DNA of 64,000 nt from PRO6 sp035565775 (lineage in GTDB: Bacteria; Pseudomonadota; Alphaproteobacteria; Rhizobiales; Xanthobacteraceae). The notes under the pieces are model-generated. The model did no database searches and was not told where the DNA came from. It was given only the letters and a program-made list of their open reading frames with translations. Positions within the stretch are counted from its first letter, which is position 1. Each line of letters opens with the position of its first letter. The DNA lies in the NCBI GenBank assembly GCA_035565775.1, contig DATMRW010000027.1, positions 186,001 through 250,000 on the forward strand, read 5' to 3'. The position numbers and the translations under genes are program-made. Below are positions 10,219 to 22,200 of the stretch, in pieces.

Positions 10219-12477
10219 ATGCGAACCGATGCGGATGTGATGGCCAGGGAGCCGAGCAGGCAACTCGCGGGATTTGATTTCGGCCCGGCGTCAAAGCCGG
10301 TCGGCCGGCGGTTCGTCGACGTGCAGGTGCCGGTCGCGCTCGACCAGACCTACTCCTATGCGGTGCCGCCGAACGTCGCGCTCGAGGCTGGATCGGTGGT
10401 CAGCGTGCCGCTCGGCGCGCGTCAGGTATTTGGCGTGGTATGGGCCGACAATGCCCAGCCCGAGGCCAGATTGCACAATCGTATCAAGGAGATCGAGGGC
10501 GTCGTCAGCGAGGTTCCGCCGCTGCGCGAGGAGCTTCGCAGCTTCATTGACTGGGTGGCGCGCTACACGCTGTCGCCGCGCGGCATGGTGCTGCGGATGG
10601 CGATGCGCCGCGGCGAGAATCTCGGGCCGGAGCGGATTCGGCTCGGCGTGCGCCTCATTGGCGCGCCGCCGCAGCGCATGACCGCCGCGCGCCAGCGGCT
10701 GCTCGATCATCTTGCGGACGGCCTGCTGCACGGCAAGGGCGATGCCGCGCGCGAGGCGGGGGTCAGCATCAGCGTGGTCGACGGCCTCGTCGACGAGGGC
10801 ACCTTGCAGATCGAGGTTTTGCCCAAGCCGCCGCCGCCGCCCGCGCCCGATCCCGGCTTCGCCCAGCCGGAATTCGCCGGGGCGCAGCTCGAGGCGGTCG
10901 AGGCGATGCGCGCGCACGGGGCCTGCAACGATTTTCGGGTGGCGCTGCTCGACGGCGTCACCGGCTCGGGCAAGACCGAGGTCTATTTCGAGGCCGTCGC
11001 CGAGGTCGCGAGAAGCGGCCGGCAGACCCTGATCCTGATGCCGGAGATCGCCCTCACCGGGCAGTTTCTCGATCGCTTCGAGGCGCGCTTCGGCGTGCGG
11101 CCGCTGGAGTGGCATTCCGAGCTGACGCCGCGCACCCGTGCCCGCAACTGGGCAGCCATTGCCGACGGCTCGGCCAAGGTCGTGATCGGCGCGCGCTCGG
11201 CGCTGTTTCTGCCCTATGCCGATCTCGGCCTCATCGTCGTCGACGAGGAGCATGACCAGGCCTACAAACAGGACGAGGGGACGCATTACCATGCCCGCGA
11301 CATGGCCGTGGTGCGCGCACATATCGCAAAAATTCCGGTCGTGCTGGCTTCGGCGACGCCGTCCGTCGAGAGCGAGGTGAACGCGCGCAAGGGCCGCTAT
11401 CATCGCATCGCGCTGCCGTCGCGGTTCGGCGGACAGACCATGCCGCATATCGAGGCCATCGACATGCGCCGCGAGGGGCCGCAGCGCGGCCGCTTCGTAT
11501 CGCCGCACCTTGCCGGAAAGATCAGCGCCGCGATCGAGCGCGGCGAGCAGGCGCTGCTGTTTCTCAATCGCCGGGGCTATGCGCCGCTGACGCTGTGCCG
11601 CGCCTGCGGCCATCGCTTCGCCTGCACGATCTGCGATGCGTGGCTGGTCGATCACCGTTTCCGCCGCCGCCTGTGCTGCCATCACTGCGGCTTCTCGATG
11701 CCGCGCCCCGACCAGTGCCCGCAATGCGGCGCGGAGGAAGCGCTGGCGGCGATCGGCCCCGGCGTCGAGCGGCTGCAGGAGGAGGCGGCGGCGCTGTTTC
11801 CCGGCGCGCGCACCATGGTGCTGTCGAGCGATCTCATTACTTCGGTGGAGACGATGCGCGCCGAACTCGCCGAGATCGCCGAGGGCCGCGTCGATGTCAT
11901 CATCGGCACGCAGCTCGTCGCCAAGGGCCACCACTTTCCGCGGCTCAATCTCGTCGGCGTCGTCGATGCCGACCTCGGCCTGAGCAACGGCGATCCGCGC
12001 GCCGCCGAGCGCACGTTCCAACTGCTCAATCAGGTGATTGGCCGCGCCGGGCGCGAGCAGGGGCGCGGCGTCGGCTATCTGCAGACCCACCAGCCCGAGC
12101 ATCCGGTGCTGAAGGCGCTGATCGCCTGCGACCGCGAGGCGTTTTACGAGACCGAGATCGAGAGCCGCGAGCGCACCGGCTATCCGCCGTTCGGGCGGCT
12201 GGCGAGCCTGATCATCTCCGGCGGCGAGCGGCCGGCGACCGAGGGCTTTGCCCGGCGGCTGGCGGCGCTGGCGCCGCGCCACGACCAGATCACCGTGCTG
12301 GGGCCGGCGGAAGCGCCGCTGGCGGTGATCAAGGGGCGTTTCCGCTTCCGCCTGCTGGTCAAAGCGGCACGGACGGCGGACCTTTCCGGCTATCTGCGGC
12401 AGTGGATGGCGGCGGCGCCGAAGGCGACCGGCAGCCTCAAGCTCGAGATCGACGTCGATCCGCAGAGCTTTCTCTGA
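10219..12477 (+). CDS. priA: Primosomal helicase PriA
   Basis: Superfamily 2 3'-5' DNA helicase that reloads the replisome at stalled forks. An N-terminal 3'-DNA-binding domain precedes the helicase core, with Walker A in GVTGSGKTEVYF and the DEEH box in VVDEEHDQAYKQ. All four zinc-binding cysteine pairs are present (CRAC, CTIC, CHHC, CPQC). The C-terminal helicase motifs include VIIGTQLVAKGHHFP and QVIGRAGREQGRG. Length 752 is typical. An alternative start at 10240 (MAREPS) is equally possible. The gene ends in a bidirectional terminator shared with the convergent rlpA-like gene. Confidence 0.96.
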   Translation: MRTDADVMAREPSRQLAGFDFGPASKPVGRRFVDVQVPVALDQTYSYAVPPNVALEAGSVVSVPLGARQVFGVVWADNAQPEARLHNRIKEIEGVVSEVPPLREELRSFIDWVARYTLSPRGMVLRMAMRRGENLGPERIRLGVRLIGAPPQRMTAARQRLLDHLADGLLHGKGDAAREAGVSISVVDGLVDEGTLQIEVLPKPPPPPAPDPGFAQPEFAGAQLEAVEAMRAHGACNDFRVALLDGVTGSGKTEVYFEAVAEVARSGRQTLILMPEIALTGQFLDRFEARFGVRPLEWHSELTPRTRARNWAAIADGSAKVVIGARSALFLPYADLGLIVVDEEHDQAYKQDEGTHYHARDMAVVRAHIAKIPVVLASATPSVESEVNARKGRYHRIALPSRFGGQTMPHIEAIDMRREGPQRGRFVSPHLAGKISAAIERGEQALLFLNRRGYAPLTLCRACGHRFACTICDAWLVDHRFRRRLCCHHCGFSMPRPDQCPQCGAEEALAAIGPGVERLQEEAAALFPGARTMVLSSDLITSVETMRAELAEIAEGRVDVIIGTQLVAKGHHFPRLNLVGVVDADLGLSNGDPRAAERTFQLLNQVIGRAGREQGRGVGYLQTHQPEHPVLKALIACDREAFYETEIESRERTGYPPFGRLASLIISGGERPATEGFARRLAALAPRHDQITVLGPAEAPLAVIKGRFRFRLLVKAARTADLSGYLRQWMAAAPKATGSLKLEIDVDPQSFL

Positions 12478-12494
12478 GCCCGCGCAGTGAACGA

Positions 12495-12527
12495 GAAAAA
12501 GGCCGGTGCGATGCGCCGGCCTTTTTC
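12495..12527. terminator. Bidirectional terminator between priA and rlpA-like gene
   Basis: Perfect 12-bp inverted repeat GAAAAAGGCCGG / CCGGCCTTTTTC with a 9-nt loop. The stem has T-runs on both strands, so it can end priA (+) and the rlpA-like gene (-). Confidence 0.9.
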
Positions 12528-12551
12528 TTACGCAGAACTGGAACTAGGTGG

Positions 12552-13055
12552 TTACTGGATTTCCGCGACCACGCGGCCGATGCCGCGGCTGGTGAGGCCG
12601 ATCGCGTGGGCCGCGCCCTTGGAGAGGTCGAGCACCCGGCCGCGAATGAACGGGCCGCGATCATTGATGACGACGTGAACGCTGCGGCCCGCATGGGTAA
12701 CCTTGAGGCGGGTGCCGAAGGGCAGCGTGCGGTGGGCTGCGGTCATCGCGTTCTGGTTGAAGCGCTGGCCCGAGGCGGTCTTGCTGCCGGATTCGTTGCC
12801 GTAAAAGGACGCGATGCCGGAGAACGAGCGGCCCGAGTGCTGGGACGGGCTGTAGGACGCCTGCGAATCACGAAACTTCTCAGTGTGAACCTTCTTCGCT
12901 TTGACGGCGTTGTGGTGGTGATGCCGGTGCGGATGTTTGGTGTTGGCGAAACCTGCCGAAACGCCGTGGGTAAGGATGACCGTCGTTGCCGCGAGAGTAA
13001 GAAAAGCGCGCGACCCCGAAAGACGCTTGCGCGCAGTTGTTTGCGTAGAAAGCAT
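12552..13055 (-). CDS. rlpA: RlpA-like septal ring lytic transglycosylase family protein
   Basis: Exported double-psi beta-barrel protein of 167 residues. It has an N-terminal signal sequence (ARKRLSGSRAFLTLAATTVILTHGVSAGFA), a His-rich stretch (KHPHRHHHHN) and a C-terminal RlpA/DPBB domain with GIASFYGNESGSKTASGQRFN, TAAHRTLPFGTRLKV and VVINDRGPFIRGRVLDLS. RlpA proteins cleave denuded peptidoglycan glycans at the septum. No SPOR domain is present, unlike E. coli RlpA, so the septal role is uncertain. GAAGGG precedes the ATG by 7 nt. Its promoter must lie in the long non-coding region upstream (13056-13828). Confidence 0.85.
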   Translation of the reverse strand: MLSTQTTARKRLSGSRAFLTLAATTVILTHGVSAGFANTKHPHRHHHHNAVKAKKVHTEKFRDSQASYSPSQHSGRSFSGIASFYGNESGSKTASGQRFNQNAMTAAHRTLPFGTRLKVTHAGRSVHVVINDRGPFIRGRVLDLSKGAAHAIGLTSRGIGRVVAEIQ

Positions 13056-13828
13056 TCGTTGACCCTTCGAAAGACACCCAGCCCCTGCGGTGTGTATTGG
13101 GGTGTCCCCCTATGGGGCGACCGTGTTCGAGCCTGAATGGGGCGCAAACGTGTCAGATCAAAAATGCCATCTTTCGCCCGCAAAACCGCCAGAAGAGTTC
13201 CGTGTTGCTTTGCGGCGCTGAAAAATACTTGAGCTGACTAAAACTATACTTTTCCGCGCCGACGAATACTTGCTCACCAAGTCGTGAGCGGGCGTGCGCA
13301 GTAAGCCGCCAAAGTATTCCCGGAGGCGTGATCGGGCCGTGATGATGCGAATCGCGCATGGTAGAGTTGCGTTTAATGCGGGTCTGCGTGTCGCGGCCCG
13401 GCGTCGGACTGTCCCGGTTCCGCCGCGCGGGGGGTATCCGTGCCCGGAGGTGTGGAAGGTGTCCGGACCCGCCCGAAAAAAATTTGACAAGCAAACAGGC
13501 GGTCGGGGATCGCGCCGGGCGCGGCAGGGCGCGCCGCCGAGTCATTGAATCCGTGCCGAAAATCGGCGTCGTGAGGAGGAGAACGGGCAGATTTCCCGAT
13601 AAAGTTAGCCAAACTTGGCCAATTTGCCCTGCGACATCGCGCTCTTAGCGCCGCCGTCATGTTGCACCTGCGACGTTGCCATGTTAGCAAAGCCGCGATT
13701 TCATGATAGCGGCCGGCCTGAGGCTGGCAAAATATCGAAGTTTCGCTTGAATTCCAACGACTTGGGTTGTCGAGCGCCATTGCGGCCGACGACCCTGTCC
13801 TTGTGGTTCGACACCGAAGAGCATGATC
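13056..13828. other. Long non-coding region between rlpA-like gene and atpH
   Basis: About 770 bp without a convincing gene on either strand. It must carry divergent promoters for the rlpA-like gene (-) and the atp operon (+). Visible elements are three direct ATACTT repeats spaced 21 and 20 bp apart (13225, 13246, 13266) with an inverted AAGTAT at 13312, a TTGACA at 13484-13489 without a good -10 partner, and a short dyad GCCAA-N2-TTGGC at 13608-13619. Short open frames here lack ribosome-binding sites and family similarity. Confidence 0.6.
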
Positions 13829-14388
13829 GTGGCAGCACAAGACGCATCCATCTCGGGAGTATCCGGCCGTTACGCGACGGCGCTGTTTGAACTGGCTCGG
13901 GACAACAAGTCCATCGACGCCGTGAAGGCCGATCTCGGCCGCTTCAGCGCGATGCTCGCAGAGAGCCCGGATTTGGAGCGGCTGGTCCGCAGCCCCGTGT
14001 TCACCTCGGACATGCAGAGCAAGGCGCTCGACGCCGTGCTCGTCAAGGCCGGGATCAGCGGCATCTCCGCCAACTTCCTCAAAGTCCTGACTGCGAACCG
14101 GCGCCTGTTCGTCGTCGCCGACGTGATCCGGGCATTCAACGCGCTGGTCGCCAACTATCGCGGCGAGGCCGTTGCTGACGTTACCGTCGCCGAGCCGCTC
14201 AGCGACAAGAATCTCGACGCGCTCAAGTCGGCGTTGAAGTCGGTGACCGGTAAGGATGTCACCCTCAACGTGACCGTCGATCCGTCGATCATTGGTGGGC
14301 TTGTCGTCAAGCTCGGCAGCCGCATGGTCGACTCGTCACTTCGCACCAAACTCAATTCGATCAAGCACGCGATGAAAGAGGCAGGCTG

Positions 14389-14389
<1 letters not shown>
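13829..14389 (+). CDS. atpH: ATP synthase F1 delta subunit
   Basis: Delta (OSCP-like) subunit of F1F0 ATP synthase, forming the peripheral stalk link between F1 and subunit b. The N-terminal VSGRYATALFELARDNKSI and C-terminal DPSIIGGLVVKLGSRMVDSSLRTKL are diagnostic. I prefer the GTG at 13829, which gives MAAQDASISGVSGRY and 186 residues as in relatives; the ATG at 13823 would add two residues. It is the first gene of the F1 operon atpHAGDC, with F0 genes elsewhere as usual in alphaproteobacteria. Its stop overlaps the atpA start by one base. Confidence 0.96.
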
Positions 14390-15921
<1,532 letters not shown>

Positions 15922-15932
15922 AGTCGCAAGTC

Positions 15933-16001
15933 ATGGCCGGGTTTATCCCGGCCATCCGCGTCTTTGAGCGCGCACAGTCGATGCCCGGCGGTTAGCCGGG
16001 C
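15933..16001 (+). other. Two tandem hairpins in the atpA-atpG spacer
   Basis: First stem ATGGCCGGG / CCCGGCCAT (15933-15941, 15947-15955, 5-nt loop); second stem GCCCGGC / GCCGGGC (15983-15989, 15995-16001, 5-nt loop). Neither has a T-run, so they probably act on mRNA processing or stability rather than termination. Confidence 0.5.
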
Positions 16002-16058
16002 TGGCCGGAGAGGAGTTCGCGGCCGGTTTCAGGATCGCGTCGCAAGGGTGGACGAGAT

Positions 16059-16943
16059 ATGGCTTCTCTAAAAGATATGCGCGTGCGCATCGCCTCGACC
16101 AAGGCGACGCAGAAAATTACCAAGGCCATGCAGATGGTCGCGGCCTCGAAGCTGAGGCGCGCCCAGACGGCTGCCGAGGCCGCGCGTCCCTATGCCGAGC
16201 GCATGGACGTCGCAATTTCCAATATCGCCAGCGCCGCTGCCGGCATGGGCAGCGCCCCGCCGCTGCTGGCGGGCAATGGCCGCGACCAGGTGCATCTCCT
16301 CTTGGTCTGCACCGGCGAGCGCGGCCTGTCGGGCGCGTTCAACTCGTCGATCGTCCGCCTTGCCCGCGAGCACGCGTTCTCGCTGATCAACCAGGGCAAG
16401 CAGGTCAAGATTTTCTGCGTCGGCCGCAAGGGCTACGAGCAGCTGCGCCGGACCTTCGAATCGCAGATCATCGAGAACATCGACCTGCGCTCGGTCCGCC
16501 AGCTCGGCTATTCCAACGCCGAGGCCATCGCCAAGCAGGTGATCGCGCTGTTCGATGCCGGCGAGTTCGATGTCTGCACGCTGTTCTACTCGCAGTTCAA
16601 GTCGGTGATTTCCCAGGTTCCGACCGCGCAGCAGATCATCCCGCTGCCGCTCTCCGATGATGAATCGGGCAAGGCTGCCGGCCCGGTCGCGCCTTACGAA
16701 TACGAGCCGGAAGAGGACGAGATCCTCGCCGATCTGCTGCCGCGCAACGTGGCCGTGCAGATTTTCCGCGCGCTTCTGGAAAACAACGCCTCCTTCTACG
16801 GCGCACAGATGACTGCCATGGACAACGCCACGCGCAACGCCGGCGAAATGATCCGCAAGCAGACCCTGATCTACAACCGCACCCGTCAGGCCATGATCAC
16901 CAAGGAGCTGATCGAAATCATCTCGGGCGCGGAAGCGATCTAA
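16059..16943 (+). CDS. atpG: ATP synthase F1 gamma subunit
   Basis: Gamma subunit, the rotating central shaft of F1 (294 residues). The conserved N-terminal coiled-coil helix MASLKDMRVRIASTKATQKI and the C-terminal MDNATRNAGEMIRKQTLIYNR helix are both present, with the family motif CTGERGLSGAFN between them. AAGGGTGG precedes the ATG. It lies between atpA and atpD in the same orientation. Confidence 0.97.
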   Translation: MASLKDMRVRIASTKATQKITKAMQMVAASKLRRAQTAAEAARPYAERMDVAISNIASAAAGMGSAPPLLAGNGRDQVHLLLVCTGERGLSGAFNSSIVRLAREHAFSLINQGKQVKIFCVGRKGYEQLRRTFESQIIENIDLRSVRQLGYSNAEAIAKQVIALFDAGEFDVCTLFYSQFKSVISQVPTAQQIIPLPLSDDESGKAAGPVAPYEYEPEEDEILADLLPRNVAVQIFRALLENNASFYGAQMTAMDNATRNAGEMIRKQTLIYNRTRQAMITKELIEIISGAEAI

Positions 16944-17052
16944 CGGCGACCGCGGCATGGTCCAACACCAGCGCCGCGATCCGACGTACCGTTCACGGCA
17001 ACATTCCGGTCTAGCGACCGCTTAGAAATTTGGACTTCAAGGAGAGTTTCCC

Positions 17053-18483
<1,431 letters not shown>

Positions 18484-18580
18484 CTTTTCAGCGACCAGCG
18501 ATCGGCGGGTGGGTGCCGAAGCCCGTCCGCCGCTCGATAGTCATGTGTCCGAACTGATCCGAATGAGATAGGCTCAATCC

Positions 18581-18991
18581 ATGGCCACTTTTCACTTTGA
18601 ACTCGTGTCGCCGGAAAAGCTGGCATTCTCCGGTGCAGTCGATCAGGTCGACATTCCGGGGCTCGAGGGTGACTTTGGCGTTTTCGCCGGTCACGCTCCG
18701 ATGGTGGCGTCGCTCCGTCCGGGAATTTTGACGATCGTCAGCGGCAGCGTGCGCCAGAAGGTCATCGTGCTCGGCGGCCTTGCCGAAGTGTCGGAGAAGG
18801 GCCTCACCGTACTTGCCGACGTCGCAACCGCGATCGAGGACCTCGACCGCGCCGCGTTCGCCGAGCAGATCGAGGAGATGGAGCGCAACCTCAAGAGCCG
18901 GGATCCCGGCAACGAGATGGATCGCGCCATCGAGCGCCTCGACCACTTCAAGTCGATCCAGGGTCATCTCAGCACGACCGGCATGCACTGA
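18581..18991 (+). CDS. atpC: ATP synthase F1 epsilon subunit
   Basis: Epsilon subunit (136 residues), which regulates ATP hydrolysis and forms part of the central stalk. The N-terminal beta-sandwich is recognisable in FELVSPEKLAFSGAVDQVDIPGLEGDFGVFAGHAPMV, followed by a short C-terminal helical domain. Last gene of the operon; a strong terminator follows at 19022. Confidence 0.96.
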   Translation: MATFHFELVSPEKLAFSGAVDQVDIPGLEGDFGVFAGHAPMVASLRPGILTIVSGSVRQKVIVLGGLAEVSEKGLTVLADVATAIEDLDRAAFAEQIEEMERNLKSRDPGNEMDRAIERLDHFKSIQGHLSTTGMH

Positions 18992-19021
18992 CGCGGCCAG
19001 ACGTCATCCTTCATTTTGCGG

Positions 19022-19050
19022 AAAGCCGGGCGTTGGCCCGGCTTTTTGTT
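19022..19050 (+). terminator. Rho-independent terminator of the atp operon
   Basis: Ten-bp stem AAAGCCGGGC / GCCCGGCTTT with a GTTG loop followed by a T-rich run, 30 bp after the atpC stop. Confidence 0.92.
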
Positions 19051-19113
19051 TTTTGGATCGCGAGCAGTTCGCGAAATCTCGGGCAGGTGGATGCTGCCGG
19101 GCCCGAAAAGGAA

Positions 19114-19142
19114 AATGGCGCCGGGAGGATCCCGGCGCCATT
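19114..19142 (-). terminator. Terminator of the autotransporter gene
   Basis: Perfect 13-bp inverted repeat (AATGGCGCCGGGA / TCCCGGCGCCATT) with a 3-nt loop. On the minus strand it is followed by TTTTCCTTTT, fitting termination of the large minus-strand gene that ends at 19244. Confidence 0.85.
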
Positions 19143-19243
19143 GGAGTTTGTCGCAATGAGTGTTGTCAGTATCCTTCGGTGATGAAAACCCGGTATCTGA
19201 AAACGCCTCCTCGCTAAGTGGTCCGCACGCCAAAAACCCCCGG

Positions 19244-22200
19244 TCAGAACGGCACGGACAGCCGCGCGCTCAATTCGTGCGACTGAAAGTGATCGCCAAA
19301 GTCGGCCTTGTACTGGGCACGGACCTCAAATCCCTTCTTGGAATAGGTCTGCAGTCCCGCGGTGAGGTTCAGCAGCTTGGAAGGAATTTTGGCGGTTGCC
19401 AGAAAGTCGCCGGTGCCGAGCGCGACATCGCTGAAGCTGACGTGGAACGGCGTGCTGTCATTGGTGAAGAAGGTCGCGCCGACCGCGCCGTAGGGACGGA
19501 GCCAGGTTGTGGGCGAGACATCGAAGCGACCGCCGAATTCGAGGTTCGGACTGAACGCGACGTTGAACTGGCGCGCGGCCGAGAAGGCGAGGCTGGTGCC
19601 GCTGCCACGTTCCTCATGCGCCGGCGTGGCGGTGTAGATGAAATCCACATCGACATAGGGCTTGAGATACCACGTCGGGAATGCGAACTCGCGGCTGGCG
19701 CGCAGCCGCGCGGCGGCGGTCCAGATGTTCGACGTGCCGCTGGCGTAGGAAAGCGACTGCGCGATATCGAATGTACGGTCCGTCATGTAGTTGCCGAAGC
19801 CGAGCTGGCCGGAGACCGCGAACAGCCATGGCCCGAGCTGGCGCTTGAGCGAGACCGCGCCGTCGACGCTGTTGCCGCGGCTCGTCGACAGGCCGTCGGG
19901 ATCGCGCAGCCAGCTCTGGGAAAAGCCGATCGTGCCGCCGACGAACCAGCCTTCGGCAAACTCCTTCTGCAGGCCGCCGCGATAGGTCATCTGAGTGTGG
20001 TCGTAAGCCGCGGCCTCCGCCGTCTCGCGCTGCGTGGTCTTGCTGCCGATCACGCGCGCCCATGCGCAGCTCGTCTCTTGCAGCAACGTGCTGGCGCCCT
20101 CGAACAACGGGCAGCTCAAGGCGGCATTGAGGGACAGCCGCGCGTCGAGGGTCTGGCTGGTGGTGGCGCTTGCCGATTCCTCGGGCGAGAGGCTGTCGAT
20201 GGCGCGGGCGAAATCGGCCGGGGTCTGCAGCCTGCCGAAGTCGGCAAACATCTTTGCGCTGTTCGCCGAGAAAGTACCCGAGGCCCAGATTCTTTGCAGA
20301 TAGTCTGTCGTGCTCTTTTCGGAAGACGAAATGTTCACGCCCGCCGGTGCCGTGAAAGTGGCCTGCGGGGTCACATAGAACGTGCCGTTCTCGGCCCAGC
20401 CGGTCCAGCTGAACGGGCTGCCGGCGCCGAAGGAGCCCACCGTGACGTTGTATTCCGACTGGCCGGAGGCGGTGGCGACCTTGAAGACATCCGGCCGCAG
20501 ATAATCGACCGTGTACAGCTTGATCGCGCCCTTCATAAAAAGGTTGCCGTTGACGTCGAGCAGGCTGCTTTGCGGCGTGGCGCCGGCGGCGCCGCTCGCG
20601 ACGTTGATTTTCAGATCGCCAGAACTTGCCTGGTCAAAATTGCCGTTGACCCGTAGATGCGACAGGCCGGAGGCGCCGCCGACATCGACGAGCCCGTTGT
20701 TCATCAAAATGCCGTTTGAGCCCAATTCGACAATTGCGTTGGCGATAGTCTGATAGGTGCCGCGGTGCTCGTTGGCGAACACGTTGTACTCGTTCGCGCC
20801 CGGGTCGGCCAGCCTGACGCTGCCCTGGATCAGACCGAAGTTCGACACGTATTCCCGGCCGAAATTGCTCAAAATCGCCGTGCCGGAGGCCGCGCTGACC
20901 ACGGAGCCCGGCTTGATCGTGATCGAGTTTGACCAGCCGCCATCGATGCGGATTGCGGCGCCGCGACCTGGATCGCTGCCGCCGGTCAGAATGCCCTCGT
21001 GAACGATGGTGATGTTGCCGCCCTGCTTGGTGCGGTCGAGCGTGCCGTCGGTTTTCTGCACGCCGCTTTGGGCGAAGATCGCCGACGCCCCTTCGCCGGT
21101 GGCGACGATGGAGCCGGCGGTGTCGATCTTGATCTCGCCGCCTTTGCCGACCGCGCGCGTGCGCGAAATGCCGCTGCCCGCCACCGGCACGCCCTGGCCG
21201 CTGGCATCGAACACCCGGCCGCCGCCGCCGCCGAGGCTCTGCGCGAAAATGCCGTTGGCATTCTTGCCCGTGGTGGTGATTGCGACCTTTCCATCGGGGC
21301 CGGCCGTCGACACGGCAATGAGGCCGCCGTTGCCGCTTGCCGCGCCGTCCTTGATGAGATCGTATTGCGCGCCCGCGACCGTGTAGTGGCCCACCCCGCT
21401 GTAGCCGCCGCCGCCGCCGACCGATTGCAGGAACACGGCATCGGCGCCCGCGCCGCTCGTCGAGATGCTGGCCTTGCCGTGGAAGGCAAGTTCGACCCTT
21501 CCGCCGTTGCCCGCCACGCCGCCATCGCCGCCGAGCGAGCCCTGGAATTGAATGTTGTTGTTGGCCGAGGTCATGTCGACGCCGAGGCCGCCGCCGCCGC
21601 CGACCGACTGTGCGAAGATGCCGAACGCGCCGATGCCCGTGGTGCTGATCGCGCCCGAATGGGTGAGGCGAACATTGCCGCCGTCGCCGCCCTTGCCGCC
21701 GTCGCCGCCGTAGGAAAAGTTGACCGACGGCAAGGGCAGCATCGTCGAGGAGAGGTCCGCCGCCATGCCGCCGACATTGAGACCGAAATCCTTCAGAAGG
21801 TCGTAGGTCAGCGCAAGCGCTTCCTTTTCTTCCTTCGAGCTGGCGAGCGCCGCCGGATCGCTGGGGTCGTAGCGGCTGACGAAGAACAGGCCGCCGCCGC
21901 CGCCGACGCTTTGCGCGACGATCGCGTGCGCTTCGCGCCCGGCAGTGCTGATTGTGCCGGAGTTGTTCACCTCGACCAGGCCGCCGTTCGAGCTGACGCC
22001 GGCATTGCCGCCGAGCCGCGCCGTGGCGTTGAGGCCGATGGTGTTGGCGCTGGTCGCCGCGCCGCCGGTGCCGCCGCCGCCGCCAACGCTTTGCGCAAGG
22101 ATGCCGAGCGCGCCGCCGCCCTGGGTGGCGATGCCGCCGCTGTTGGCGGCCTTCACCGTGCCGCCGTTGCCGCCATCGCCACCGGTGCCGCCGCCGACAT

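Noticed and set aside
13484..13506. TTGACA at 13484 as the atp operon promoter
   Set aside because: No acceptable -10 hexamer lies 16-18 bp downstream, and the site is about 340 bp from atpH.
13136..13822. Small open frames between the rlpA-like gene and atpH
   Set aside because: They overlap in several frames, lack ribosome-binding sites and show no recognisable family.
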